Assembly (NCBI RefSeq): GCF_900105925.1
Contig: NZ_LT629791.1
Span: forward strand, 3,569,278-3,633,277
From: Jiangella alkaliphila
Lineage (GTDB): Bacteria; Actinomycetota; Actinomycetes; Jiangellales; Jiangellaceae
Reading direction: 5' to 3'
DNA: 64,000 nt
The position numbers were made by a program, and so were the translations under genes. The notes under the pieces were generated by a model, which was given only the letters and a program-made list of their open reading frames with translations, was not told the DNA's origin and ran no database searches. How positions within the stretch are numbered: the first letter of the stretch is position 1; every line of letters starts with the position of its first letter. This document shows positions 51,312 through 59,335 of the stretch, one piece after another.

Positions 51312-52856
51312 TCAGGCCCCGCCGGTTCCGGCGGGGCCTGGTCGTTCTTGCTCGGTACTCCCACCAGTACCGTCGACGGTCGTCCGCAGCGGCGTGTCGC
51401 GCATCAGCAGGACCGCACCCAGCGCGACGAGAGCGCCGACAGCGGCGAGCCGGAACATCAGCGCGGTGGCGTCACCGTAGGCCTCCTGGATCAGCACGTC
51501 GCCGCTCAGGATCGTTCGCGACTGCCCGGCCGGGCCGGCCACCTGTGCCGCCAGGACCGACCCCAGGACTCCGATGCCGATCGCCCCACCCAGCGTCTGG
51601 AACGCGAGCACGACTGACGTGCCCGCGCCGAGCTCGTCGTAGGCGAGTTCGTTCTGCACGGCGATCACGAGGTTTTGCAAGCAGATGCCGAGGCCCAGCC
51701 CAAGGACGACCATGTACCCGGCGATGATTTCGAGCGGAGTCGTCCGGTCTATGGTGCCGAGCAGGGCAAGTCCGATGGTGGCGAGGACCGCACCGACGAC
51801 GAGGTGGCGCTTGTAGCGTCCCAGGCGGCTCACGAGGTGGCCGGAGAGGATCGTTCCCGACACCACACCGGCCACCATGGGCAGCAGCATGAGGCCCGAC
51901 GCGGTAGGGGTGTGGCCCATGGAGATCTGGAAGAACTGGGGGAGGTACACCGACGCCGTCAGTTCGGCGCCGCCGATCACCACACAGGCGGCGAGCGCCA
52001 GCAGCATCGTCCTCCGGCGGAGCAGCCTTGGCGGCAGGAACGGGTCCGCCGCCCGCCGCTCGACGGTGACGGCCACGACGATCAGCAGGCCGGTCGCGGT
52101 CACGAACGCGGCGCTCGGCCAGGACAGCCAGCCGAACTGTCGGTCCGCCAGCGTCACCCAGGCCAAGAAGACACCGATCGCGGCGGGTATGATGACCGCA
52201 CCGATCCAGTCGATCTTCGCTGCGGCCGCCGAGGCAGGCAGTTGCAACGTCCGCTGGAGCAGCAGCATGGCGCCGATGGCGAGCGGCACCAGGGCCCAGA
52301 AGCACCAGCGCCAGCCCAGCAGCGGCGCGTCGACAATGAGCCCGCCCAGGAGCGGGCCACAGACCGTCGCTGTCGCGGAGACCGCCGTGACATAGCTTGC
52401 ATAGCGCCCCCGTTCGCGCGGGCTGATCAGTGCTGCCAGGACGACATAGACCAGTGCCCCGATTCCACCCATCCCCACACCCGTGATCGCCCGGAAGACG
52501 AACAGCAGCTCCGTGTTCGGCGCGACTCCGCACAGCACGGAACCGGCGGCGAAGAACGCCGCCGCGGCCTGGAAGAGCAACCTCTTGCTCCTCCGATCGG
52601 CCAGCCTGCTCCAGATCGGTGCGGTTGCGGTCGCCGTGAGTAGCGTCGAGGTCACCACCCTGGCGTACTGGCTCTGGCTGCCGCCGAGGTCGTCGAGGAT
52701 GCGGGGCAGTGCGTTCGACACGATCGTCCCGGACAGCGAGGCGACGAAGGCCGCGAGGAGCAGGCCTGACAGCGAGTGCAGGATCTGGCCGCGGGACCCG
52801 CGCGGCGTCAGTGCGGCGGGCCCCGCCGCGGCGGGGGCGGTGGGTGCCTGCGTCAT
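51312..52856 (-). CDS. MFS exporter, EmrB/QacA (14-helix) type
   Basis: A 514-residue transporter with about 14 hydrophobic segments. 'LSGTIVSNALPRILDDLGGSQSQYARVVTSTLL' and 'WSRLADRRSKRLLFQ' (motif A) lie at the start, and 'GIGALVYVVLAALISPRERGRYASYVTAVSATATVCGPLLGG' is the proton-coupling region. The ATG at 52856 gives the normal N-terminus. It lies 89 bases past the TsrM-like gene on the same strand and may export that pathway's product. Its last codons lie in the cspA terminator. Confidence 0.92.
   Translation of the reverse strand: MTQAPTAPAAAGPAALTPRGSRGQILHSLSGLLLAAFVASLSGTIVSNALPRILDDLGGSQSQYARVVTSTLLTATATAPIWSRLADRRSKRLLFQAAAAFFAAGSVLCGVAPNTELLFVFRAITGVGMGGIGALVYVVLAALISPRERGRYASYVTAVSATATVCGPLLGGLIVDAPLLGWRWCFWALVPLAIGAMLLLQRTLQLPASAAAAKIDWIGAVIIPAAIGVFLAWVTLADRQFGWLSWPSAAFVTATGLLIVVAVTVERRAADPFLPPRLLRRRTMLLALAACVVIGGAELTASVYLPQFFQISMGHTPTASGLMLLPMVAGVVSGTILSGHLVSRLGRYKRHLVVGAVLATIGLALLGTIDRTTPLEIIAGYMVVLGLGLGICLQNLVIAVQNELAYDELGAGTSVVLAFQTLGGAIGIGVLGSVLAAQVAGPAGQSRTILSGDVLIQEAYGDATALMFRLAAVGALVALGAVLLMRDTPLRTTVDGTGGSTEQERPGPAGTGGA
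51313..51340 (+). terminator. 13-bp hairpin after cspA, overlapping the MFS gene end
   Basis: CAGGCCCCGCCGG and its perfect complement with almost no spacer, followed by a T-rich stretch. It is an intrinsic terminator for cspA and also encodes the final residues of the convergent MFS protein. Confidence 0.75.
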
Positions 52857-52944
52857 CGGGCGGGCTTGGTGCGGGTGCTGGATCCCATGAGGCGACGGTA
52901 GGGATGGCGTCGGCGCCATCCCAGGGGTCCGGTTCCGCTGGGGC

Positions 52945-54603
52945 TCATGCGGGGACGGAGCCGCCCATGATCTCCGTGCGAAGCGGCCAGTGTGACCAGT
53001 AGGCGCCCTTGTAGCCGAGCTCGGTGAGCCGCAGCAGGAAGGGGTTGTCCGCGTAGTTGTTGTCCTCCGGCGACAGTCCGGGCGCCGTCGGCAGCATCAC
53101 CCGCGGGCGGTCCTGCAGCGGCACCCATTCCCACAGCAGTTCCAGGCTGGTCAGCCAGCGGTCGCCCGGGTGGGTGTTCCGCGACCCCTCGGGCAGCGAC
53201 GGGGAGAAGAAGTACACCGGCCGGAACCCGCCCATCGGGTCGAACATGAACTGCCGTTCGTACTCCACCCGGCTGTGGCACTGCTCCAGCGTCGACAGCA
53301 GGATCGGCGCCGTCGCCGTGTTGGACTGGACGCCGGGGACGGCGCGCGTGCCGCCGCTGCGGGCGGCGAGGTCGCGGCCCAGCGGGGAGTAGGGGAACGC
53401 GCGGATCCCCAGGGTGAACCCGACCACCGTCGCGTCGACCGCGAGCAGGCCGTCGACGCAGTCGCGCATGGTCTCGGCGGTCTCGCCGGGCATGCCGAGC
53501 AGCGCCTCGGCCATCGTCAGCATGCCGTACTGGTTCGCCAGGTCGCACAGCCGCACGAGGTCGGGGTAGCCGTAGAAGCGGGTGCCGCGGCCGGTCACCT
53601 TCCAGCCGTTCAGCACGTCCTCGCGGACGTGGTCGGGCGCGACGTTGATGCCCGCGCAGCCGGCCTCGGCCAGCAGCTCCGCGTACTCCTCGTCGAACGG
53701 CGCCGGCTGCACGTAGATCCACAGCCGCAGGTCGTGCAGGGACGAGTAGCGGTCGGTGCGCTTGCGCCGGATGATCTCGCGCAGCACCGCCTTGCTGTGC
53801 GCGATGTTGAGGTTGAACTCGCTGTCCGTGGTGTGCAGGTCGTGCACGCCCTGTTCCGTCAGCAGTTCCATCTCGTCGACGACGGCGGTCTCGGCGCGGC
53901 GGGCGAACCGGTTGCCCTTGGCGTCCGGCTCGACGCAGTGGGCGCACGCGAACGTGCAGCCGTTCTTCGTCAGGATGTTGCCCAGTCCGCCGTGGCGGTA
54001 GTACGCGCCGTTGTCGACCTTGAACGGCACGCCGGAGCGCCGCGTGTACGGCGTCGTCCGGTTCACCAGGTCGGCCCGCCCCTCGGCGATGAGCGGCGTG
54101 CGGTGCGGTATCTGCCGGACGTCGCCCTTGCCGAGGTTGATGATCAGTCCCGGCACCTTGGCCGGCGAGTCGTCGTTGGCCAGCATCGTCGCCAGCTCGA
54201 CGACCGTCACCTCGCCCGGCCCCTTGACGCCGTAGTCGATGCCGAACCAGTCCACCAGCGCGAACGGCATCGACGAGAACCCGACCCCGCCGCCCACGAT
54301 CGGCGCCGACGTCCACCGCCGGACCTCGCGCACGATGTCGCGGTGCGAGTCGAGGAAGACGCGCTGCTCCTGCGGGTAGATCGTGTCGGTGTTCCGGAAC
54401 GTCACGCCGACCAAGAGCGGCCGGCGCTCGGCGAAGTACGTCGCGACGCTGTGCCGCCAGCGGTCGCGCACCAGCGTCAGGTCGATCACGTCCACCTCGA
54501 ACCCGGCCGCCTCCAGCGACGTCGTGAGGATGTCGAGCGCATATGGGGTGATGGGCGGATGGACCAGGTTCGGGTTCACCAAGGTCACGAGCGGGCGGTT
54601 CAC
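52945..54603 (-). CDS. Cobalamin-binding radical SAM enzyme, TsrM-like (tryptophan 2-C-methyltransferase-like)
   Basis: A 552-residue enzyme. The N-terminal part is B12-binding-like ('LVTLVNPNLVHPPITPYALDILTTSLEAAGFEV'), and the radical SAM core has 'NGCTFACAHCVEPDAKG' with Cys216, Cys220 and Cys223 (CxxxCxxC). The blocks 'HDLHTTDSEFNL', 'LRLWIYVQPAPFDEE', 'VEYERQFMF' and 'DNNYADNPFL' resemble, from memory, TsrM of thiostrepton biosynthesis, which methylates tryptophan C2. GTG 54603 is chosen for the GGGGAGG site. A tryptophanase lies close by, which supports a tryptophan substrate. The family is secure; the substrate is inferred. Confidence 0.82.
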   Translation of the reverse strand: MNRPLVTLVNPNLVHPPITPYALDILTTSLEAAGFEVDVIDLTLVRDRWRHSVATYFAERRPLLVGVTFRNTDTIYPQEQRVFLDSHRDIVREVRRWTSAPIVGGGVGFSSMPFALVDWFGIDYGVKGPGEVTVVELATMLANDDSPAKVPGLIINLGKGDVRQIPHRTPLIAEGRADLVNRTTPYTRRSGVPFKVDNGAYYRHGGLGNILTKNGCTFACAHCVEPDAKGNRFARRAETAVVDEMELLTEQGVHDLHTTDSEFNLNIAHSKAVLREIIRRKRTDRYSSLHDLRLWIYVQPAPFDEEYAELLAEAGCAGINVAPDHVREDVLNGWKVTGRGTRFYGYPDLVRLCDLANQYGMLTMAEALLGMPGETAETMRDCVDGLLAVDATVVGFTLGIRAFPYSPLGRDLAARSGGTRAVPGVQSNTATAPILLSTLEQCHSRVEYERQFMFDPMGGFRPVYFFSPSLPEGSRNTHPGDRWLTSLELLWEWVPLQDRPRVMLPTAPGLSPEDNNYADNPFLLRLTELGYKGAYWSHWPLRTEIMGGSVPA

Positions 54604-54695
54604 GTACGCCTCCCCGGGGATGGAGTCGATCATCCAGCCTTACAGCCGGGCCGGCCGATGGGCAGGGGCCAAGATCGGACCCGGCTACCCTGGCC

Positions 54696-54712
54696 TTCGC
54701 AAAGTGGACAAG
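54696..54712 (+). promoter_or_regulatory. 17-bp shared motif, copy A
   Basis: TTCGCAAAGTGGACAAG, with TCGCA starting five bases later, in the divergent gap between the radical SAM gene and the Xre gene. The exact sequence recurs reversed at 59231. It points to the Xre gene. Confidence 0.7.
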
Positions 54713-54793
54713 ATCATTCGCAACCTGTCCTGGAACGGGCGCTGGTCCGCCGCAACGCTGGGAGTGATGAGAGCGTTCGAACGCAGTGGGACG

Positions 54794-55096
54794 ATGACCG
54801 TTGGCCAGGAGCCTGTCGGAGAGTTGATCCGGCGAGCTCGTGGCCGGCTCGGCTTCAGCCAGTACGAGATCGCTGCTGAGTTGGCTCGCGTGTCCGGCAA
54901 CGATTCGCTGACGCGCGAGGAGTTCGCCCGCTGGGAGCGCGGCCGGCGCATCCCCGGCCCGTACTGGCGACGCTGGTTGAGCAGCGTTCTCGACGTCCCG
55001 ATGGGCGAGCTGGTCGCGGCCGCGAGGGTCAGCCGAGCGGCTCGCTCGACGTCTCCTCATCGTCCCCTGACGCATCCGGCGTTAGCACGGCGGTGA
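54794..55096 (+). CDS. Small Xre-type DNA-binding protein
   Basis: A 100-residue regulator that is almost only a helix-turn-helix: 'ELIRRARGRLGFSQYEIAAELARVSG....EEFARWERGRRIPGPYWRRWLSSVLDVPMGEL'. The same domain opens the fusion protein at 57712, including the identical ARWERGR motif. ATG 54794 follows GTGGGA; ATG 54767 is possible. It ends in a 68-base overlap with the convergent tryptophanase gene. A regulator of the radical SAM gene and its own gene is likely. Confidence 0.75.
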   Translation: MTVGQEPVGELIRRARGRLGFSQYEIAAELARVSGNDSLTREEFARWERGRRIPGPYWRRWLSSVLDVPMGELVAAARVSRAARSTSPHRPLTHPALARR

Positions 55097-56438
55097 AGTG
55101 CCGCAGCGTCGCCGCCTGCTCGACGATGCGGTACCCAGGCACGTCCGCCGCCTTCGCCGCCACCGAGGCCGCCACCTCGACCACGTACTCCAGGTGGCTC
55201 TTGGTGTAGACCCGTCGAGGCAGAGCGAACCGGACGAGCTCGCGGGGTGCGGGGATGTCCGGGCCGCCATGCGGCGAGCGCCGGCCGAACACCAGCGTGC
55301 CCAGCTCCGACACTCGTACGGCGCCGGCCAGGTACAGCTCGTTGGCCAGCGCCGTCGCCGGGAGCCGGTGCGGCGGCACGTGTGGCAGCAGGACGGCGGC
55401 GTCGACGTAGACGGCGTGGCAGCCGGTCGGTTCGAGGATGGGGATGCCCGCGTCGAGTAGCTGGGCTCCGAACCACCGGGCCGACTGGGCGCGATAGCGC
55501 AGGTAGTCGGGGTCGGTCACCTCCTGGAGGCCGCGGGCCAGCGCGTCGAGGTCGCGGCCGGCCAGGCCGCCGTACGTGGGAAAGCCCTCGACAGCGATGA
55601 GCTGCTCACGGCACCGCCTGGCGAGGCCCGCGTCGCGGAGCCCGATCATGCCGCCGATGTTGCCGATCCCGTCCTTCTTCAGGCTCGCCCAGCAACCGTC
55701 GGCCAGCGCGAACGTCATCTCGGCGACGTCGCGCGGGCTGCGGCCGGCGTGGCCCGGGTCCCGCTCGGTGACGAGGTAGGCGTTCTCCGCGAATCTCGAC
55801 GCGTCCAGCAGCAGCGTCACGCCGTGGCGGTCGCACAGCTCGCGGGTGGCCGCGATGTTGTCCAAGGAGACCGGCTGGCCGCCGCCGGCATTGTTGGTGA
55901 TGGTGAGGATCACACACCGCACGCTGCTGCCGTCGGGACCCTGGAGCAGGTTCTGCAACTGCGGGAGGGAGATGTCGCCGCCGAACGGCGCCGGCGCGGC
56001 TGCCGGGAGGTCGACGGGCAGGTCGAGGGCAGAGGCGCCGGCCGCCTCGACGCTGGCTCGCGTCGTGTCGAAGTGCGTGTTGGAGACGGAGACGTCACCG
56101 GGCTGCAGGAGACTCCCGAGGAGGATGCGCTCCGCCGCACGACCCTGGTGGACGGGGATGACGTGGTCGTACCCGGTGAGCTCGCGCACCACGGCCTCGA
56201 ACCGCTCGAACGACGCGGCGCCGGCGTAGGACTCGTCGCCCGAGAGCAGCGCCGACCACTGAGCGGCCGACATCGCGCTGGTGCCCGAGTCGGTGAGCAG
56301 GTCGATGGTGATCGCTCGCGCCGGCACTCGGAAGAGGTTGTACCCGGCGTCGGCGAGCGCGCGTCGGCGCTCCAGCGGCACCGGAAATGGGATCGGCTCG
56401 ACGGCCTTGATGCGGAACGGCTCCATGAAGGCCGGCAC
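55029..56438 (-). CDS. tnaA: Tryptophanase (PLP-dependent beta-eliminating lyase)
   Basis: A 469-residue PLP enzyme close to tryptophanase and tyrosine phenol-lyase in length and motifs. It has 'EPFRIKAVEP' at the start, 'TIDLLTDSGTSAMS', 'IPVHQGRAAERILL', 'LTITNNAGGGQPVSL', 'DASRFAENAYL', 'ASLKKDGIGNIGGMIGLRD' (PLP lysine in the Lys254-Lys255 pair) and 'GFPTYGGLAGRDLDALARG'. It splits tryptophan to indole, pyruvate and ammonia; a methylated tryptophan is a possible substrate. GTG 56438 is chosen because AGGGAG lies six bases upstream; longer ATG and TTG starts lack one. Confidence 0.88.
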   Translation of the reverse strand: MPAFMEPFRIKAVEPIPFPVPLERRRALADAGYNLFRVPARAITIDLLTDSGTSAMSAAQWSALLSGDESYAGAASFERFEAVVRELTGYDHVIPVHQGRAAERILLGSLLQPGDVSVSNTHFDTTRASVEAAGASALDLPVDLPAAAPAPFGGDISLPQLQNLLQGPDGSSVRCVILTITNNAGGGQPVSLDNIAATRELCDRHGVTLLLDASRFAENAYLVTERDPGHAGRSPRDVAEMTFALADGCWASLKKDGIGNIGGMIGLRDAGLARRCREQLIAVEGFPTYGGLAGRDLDALARGLQEVTDPDYLRYRAQSARWFGAQLLDAGIPILEPTGCHAVYVDAAVLLPHVPPHRLPATALANELYLAGAVRVSELGTLVFGRRSPHGGPDIPAPRELVRFALPRRVYTKSHLEYVVEVAASVAAKAADVPGYRIVEQAATLRHFTAVLTPDASGDDEETSSEPLG

Positions 56439-56534
56439 GAGCGGCTCCCTTCCGGCAATGCGACTCGATGTCATCAAGTCTGTGCGCAGGGCATGGCCGC
56501 AGGCAGGGGCCAGTTTCGCCGGGCTGAACCAGAT

Positions 56535-56569
56535 TGTGACAATCGGCGGGCTTCTGTGACATTCGCGGG
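56535..56569. promoter_or_regulatory. Direct repeats between tnaA and the AraC gene
   Basis: TGTGACAATCGGCGGG at 56535 and TGTGACATTCGCGGG at 56555 repeat with a 20-bp period, about two helix turns. This is the usual form of AraC-family target sites. Confidence 0.5.
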
Positions 56570-56692
56570 GGTGATCGTTGCACGTGCCGGCGCTATCGTG
56601 GTTGATCTTCCCCGGTCAGAAACCCCCGAGGCGTCGTTGGCGCTACCGAGGTCGCAGAGAGGCCGGGCCGCATCCGCGGAGGAAACCGCCTG

Positions 56693-57675
56693 ATGACGAC
56701 TACACCACTCGAGCGGTACGAGCTGTTCCACACCGACGATCTGGACGACGCGCGGGACCTTGTCGGCCAGGTGTTCGTTCCTCATCGGTTGAACCTGGTC
56801 GGCGGCTCTACCGAACTACACGCTCGCATGAACACCAAACGGATCGAGCGCATAGCGGCTAACTACGTCGCCTATGGCGGCGAAGTATTGATCGAGCCCG
56901 CGGCGAACTGGGCTCGTTCTTCGTCGTCCAGGTGCCGCTGACCGGTCGCAGCATGGTCAGCTACGGCGGCCAGGAGCTGCTCTCCACCCCTGAGATGGCC
57001 TCGGTGGTCTCGCCCACGATCGCGTTGACCCAGCGCTGGTCGGCGGACTGTGGTCAGCTGATCCTCCGGCTGGAACGGCCGGCGCTGGAGGCGCATCTAC
57101 GCGACCTCATCGGTGCGCCGCTGCCCGAACCGGTGCGGTTCGAACTGGGCATGGACCTGCGCAGCGACTACGCGCGCAGCTGGGCGAGGTATCTCCGTGG
57201 GCTGGTCAGGGAGCTGGACCGGACCGATGGCAGCTTGATCAACAATCGGCTGTTCGCCACTGAGTTCGAGGACGGGCTCATGACGGCGTTGCTGCTCGCG
57301 CAACCACACAACTACTCGCACATGCTGGACGACTCCGAGCAGTCCGCCATCCCGAACCGAGCCGTCACGCTGGTGCGCGAGATGATCGAGAACCATCCTG
57401 AGTGGGAGCACACGGTCCGCAGTCTGGCCGCGGCGGCGCAGGTGGCTGTGCGCACCCTGCAACTGGGGTTCCGGCAGCATCTCGACACCACGCCCCGCGA
57501 GTACCTGCAGTCGGTCCGGATCCAGCGCGCCCGGCAGGAGCTCCTGGCCGCGCAGCGCGACACGCTCACCGTGAGCCAGGTGGTCTCGAGATGGGGCCTC
57601 GGTCACCCCGGCCGGTTCGCTGCTCTCTATCGCGAGCGATACGGCGAGCTGCCGTCGGAGACCCTGGCCCGCTGA
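56693..57675 (+). pseudogene. AraC-family regulator interrupted by a frameshift
   Basis: Two overlapping frames (56693-56941 and 56932-57675) together give one AraC/cupin-like regulator. The first frame runs to 'GGEVLIEPAA' and then goes off into Arg/Ser-rich sequence. In the next frame the expected 'ELGSFFVVQVPLTGRSMVSYGG' continues the protein through to a complete AraC DNA-binding domain ('HTVRSLAAAAQVAVRTLQLGFRQHLDTTPREYLQSVRIQRARQELL ... VVSRWGLGHPGRFAALYRERYGELPS'). One missing base near 56908 explains it. It may be a real mutation or a sequencing error. It is divergent from tnaA. Confidence 0.75.
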
Positions 57676-57711
57676 CCGCATCACTGCGCCAGCGGGCCGG
57701 GTCACCCGGCG

Positions 57712-59127
57712 TCACACGAACAGATCGAGCCTGAGGGCGATGTCGCGTGCCGTGGACAGAAGCGCCTCGATCGCGGGGAGCGCACCGTCCACGTCTTCGG
57801 CGGTGACGGTGTTGTCGCGCCCGGTGGGGTAGTTCAGGGTGGCCTGGCGCTGCCGGAGCAGTTCGAGATGCTCGAACTGCTCGCCGAACTGTGCGATCGT
57901 GCTCTGGCTCACGACGTCGCCGCTGCTGCCGGCAGCTGGACGCAGTCCCTGCGCGGCCAGCAGCCCGCAGCCGATGGTGTGCGCCGCCTGGCACACGAGG
58001 ATGAACGCGGACCTCGGCGAGCCGGGCGCGACCTCCACGGCGGCGGTCAGATGGCGCTGGGCCGCGTCGAAGTAGGGACGGCCGTCGGCTCCGGGTCCGC
58101 TGAACAGCTCGAGCTGCCCGCTGGACAGCAGCCGGGCGATGACGTCGGCGCCCGCCTTCCAGGCATCACCCACAGGGGCGGCCGACTCCTCGAACGGCGC
58201 GATGCGCACGACGGCGGTGGCGCTGCGCTGCCGCGGCAGCGCCAGCGTGCCCGTTGCCGCCCTGCGGTGCGGTAGCCGCGTGTGGTCGCGGGTGGGCGCC
58301 ACGCTGAACTGCACGGGACGATGAAGGCGGCGTCGCGCCCGCGTGGCGGCGGCGTGCAGCTCGGCCGGGTCGGGAGTCGCGTCCGGCCGCGCGGTGAGCC
58401 GCAACTGGATGGCGTCGGGCTCCGGTCCGAGCACGCCGGCGAACCGCTCGGCCCACGTGCCGACCAGTGCGATGCGGGCCACCGCCGCGACCCGGCTGAA
58501 CTCCTCGCCGATGATCTGCGGTACTCCGTAGGTCACACGGATGAGCTCGGTCAGCGGTCCAATGGTCGGCTTGTCGCTCGCCGCACGCATCAGCCGGATG
58601 GCGCCCTCGTGGCGCGTGACCAGGATGCCGGCCTCCTCCAGCAGCTTCGCCTCCTTGGAGACCGACGCCAGCGAACCGCCGGCGTGGTCGGCCAGTTCCG
58701 TCAGGCTGAAGGCCCGATGCGGATTGAGGAGGGTGGCGGCCAGGATCCCTGCTTGGACCCGTGAGCGGAAGACGGGCAACAGCGCTGGTGTGCCCTGCTG
58801 GCGCCGGGTGCCCGAGTGCTCCGTTCCGCGCGTCGTGGCGACCGCCTGGCCCAGGCGGTTCTGCTGACGTGCCGCCACGGCACCGGCGTCCAGGCGGTCC
58901 GGCGGTATCTCGAGGACCACCGCGAGCCATCGTCGCCATTCACGTCGCGGCACCTGGCGGCCGCGCTCCCAGCGGGCGACCCGGTCACGGCCGACAGTGG
59001 GCCGGCCGGAGACCCGGGCGAGACGGTCCGCGAGGGCGTACTGGCTGAGGTGGAGCTGCTGGCGGGCTGAGCGAATGAGCTGACCGATGGGGGGCTGACC
59101 GGCGCTCTCGTGAAATTCACGATTCAC
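57712..59127 (-). CDS. Xre / winged-helix / MNT-like / HEPN-like fusion protein
   Basis: A 471-residue protein in four parts. Residues 12-80 form an Xre helix-turn-helix like that of the 54794 gene ('QLIRSARQQLHLSQYALADRLARVSG', 'ARWERGRQVP'). About 125-185 is an ArsR-like winged helix. About 195-280 resembles a minimal nucleotidyltransferase ('RIALVGTWAERFAGVLGPEPDAIQLRL'), with the usual catalytic Asp pair replaced. About 345-470 is HEPN-like ('FDAAQRHLTAAVEV', 'AHTIGCGLLAAQGLRPAAG', 'TAEDVDGALPAIEALL'). GTG 59127 follows AGAGGTG. It is probably a regulator derived from MNT/HEPN modules. Confidence 0.75.
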   Translation of the reverse strand: MNREFHESAGQPPIGQLIRSARQQLHLSQYALADRLARVSGRPTVGRDRVARWERGRQVPRREWRRWLAVVLEIPPDRLDAGAVAARQQNRLGQAVATTRGTEHSGTRRQQGTPALLPVFRSRVQAGILAATLLNPHRAFSLTELADHAGGSLASVSKEAKLLEEAGILVTRHEGAIRLMRAASDKPTIGPLTELIRVTYGVPQIIGEEFSRVAAVARIALVGTWAERFAGVLGPEPDAIQLRLTARPDATPDPAELHAAATRARRRLHRPVQFSVAPTRDHTRLPHRRAATGTLALPRQRSATAVVRIAPFEESAAPVGDAWKAGADVIARLLSSGQLELFSGPGADGRPYFDAAQRHLTAAVEVAPGSPRSAFILVCQAAHTIGCGLLAAQGLRPAAGSSGDVVSQSTIAQFGEQFEHLELLRQRQATLNYPTGRDNTVTAEDVDGALPAIEALLSTARDIALRLDLFV

Positions 59128-59230
59128 TTTTGGACACCTCTTTCCATGCCGTCGTCCGGGGGTTTTCGACGGCACTCTCAATGAGCGTACGTCGGCCTAT
59201 GTCCCAAAGTCGGTGCATTGTGCGACAGTC

Positions 59231-59247
59231 CTTGTCCACTTTGCGAA
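59231..59247 (-). promoter_or_regulatory. 17-bp shared motif, copy B
   Basis: Exact reverse complement of copy A at 54696, including the TCGCA five bases further on. It lies in the divergent gap between the Xre-fusion gene and the nucleotidyltransferase gene and points to the fusion gene. Confidence 0.7.
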
Positions 59248-59335
59248 TCCGCGATCCGGAAAGTCGCCCCCTGGTGCGACGGATTGCGATCTGTCAGTGT
59301 CGTCATGTGAAACGTCCATTGCATGGAGTGTGACT

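Noticed and set aside
56693-56941. First AraC fragment as a separate small gene
   Set aside because: Its last residues are off-frame and the next frame continues the AraC fold, so a frameshift is more likely.
51312-59335. A thiopeptide or NRPS cluster around the TsrM-like gene
   Set aside because: No precursor peptide, dehydratase, cyclase, adenylation or carrier domain was seen in the window.
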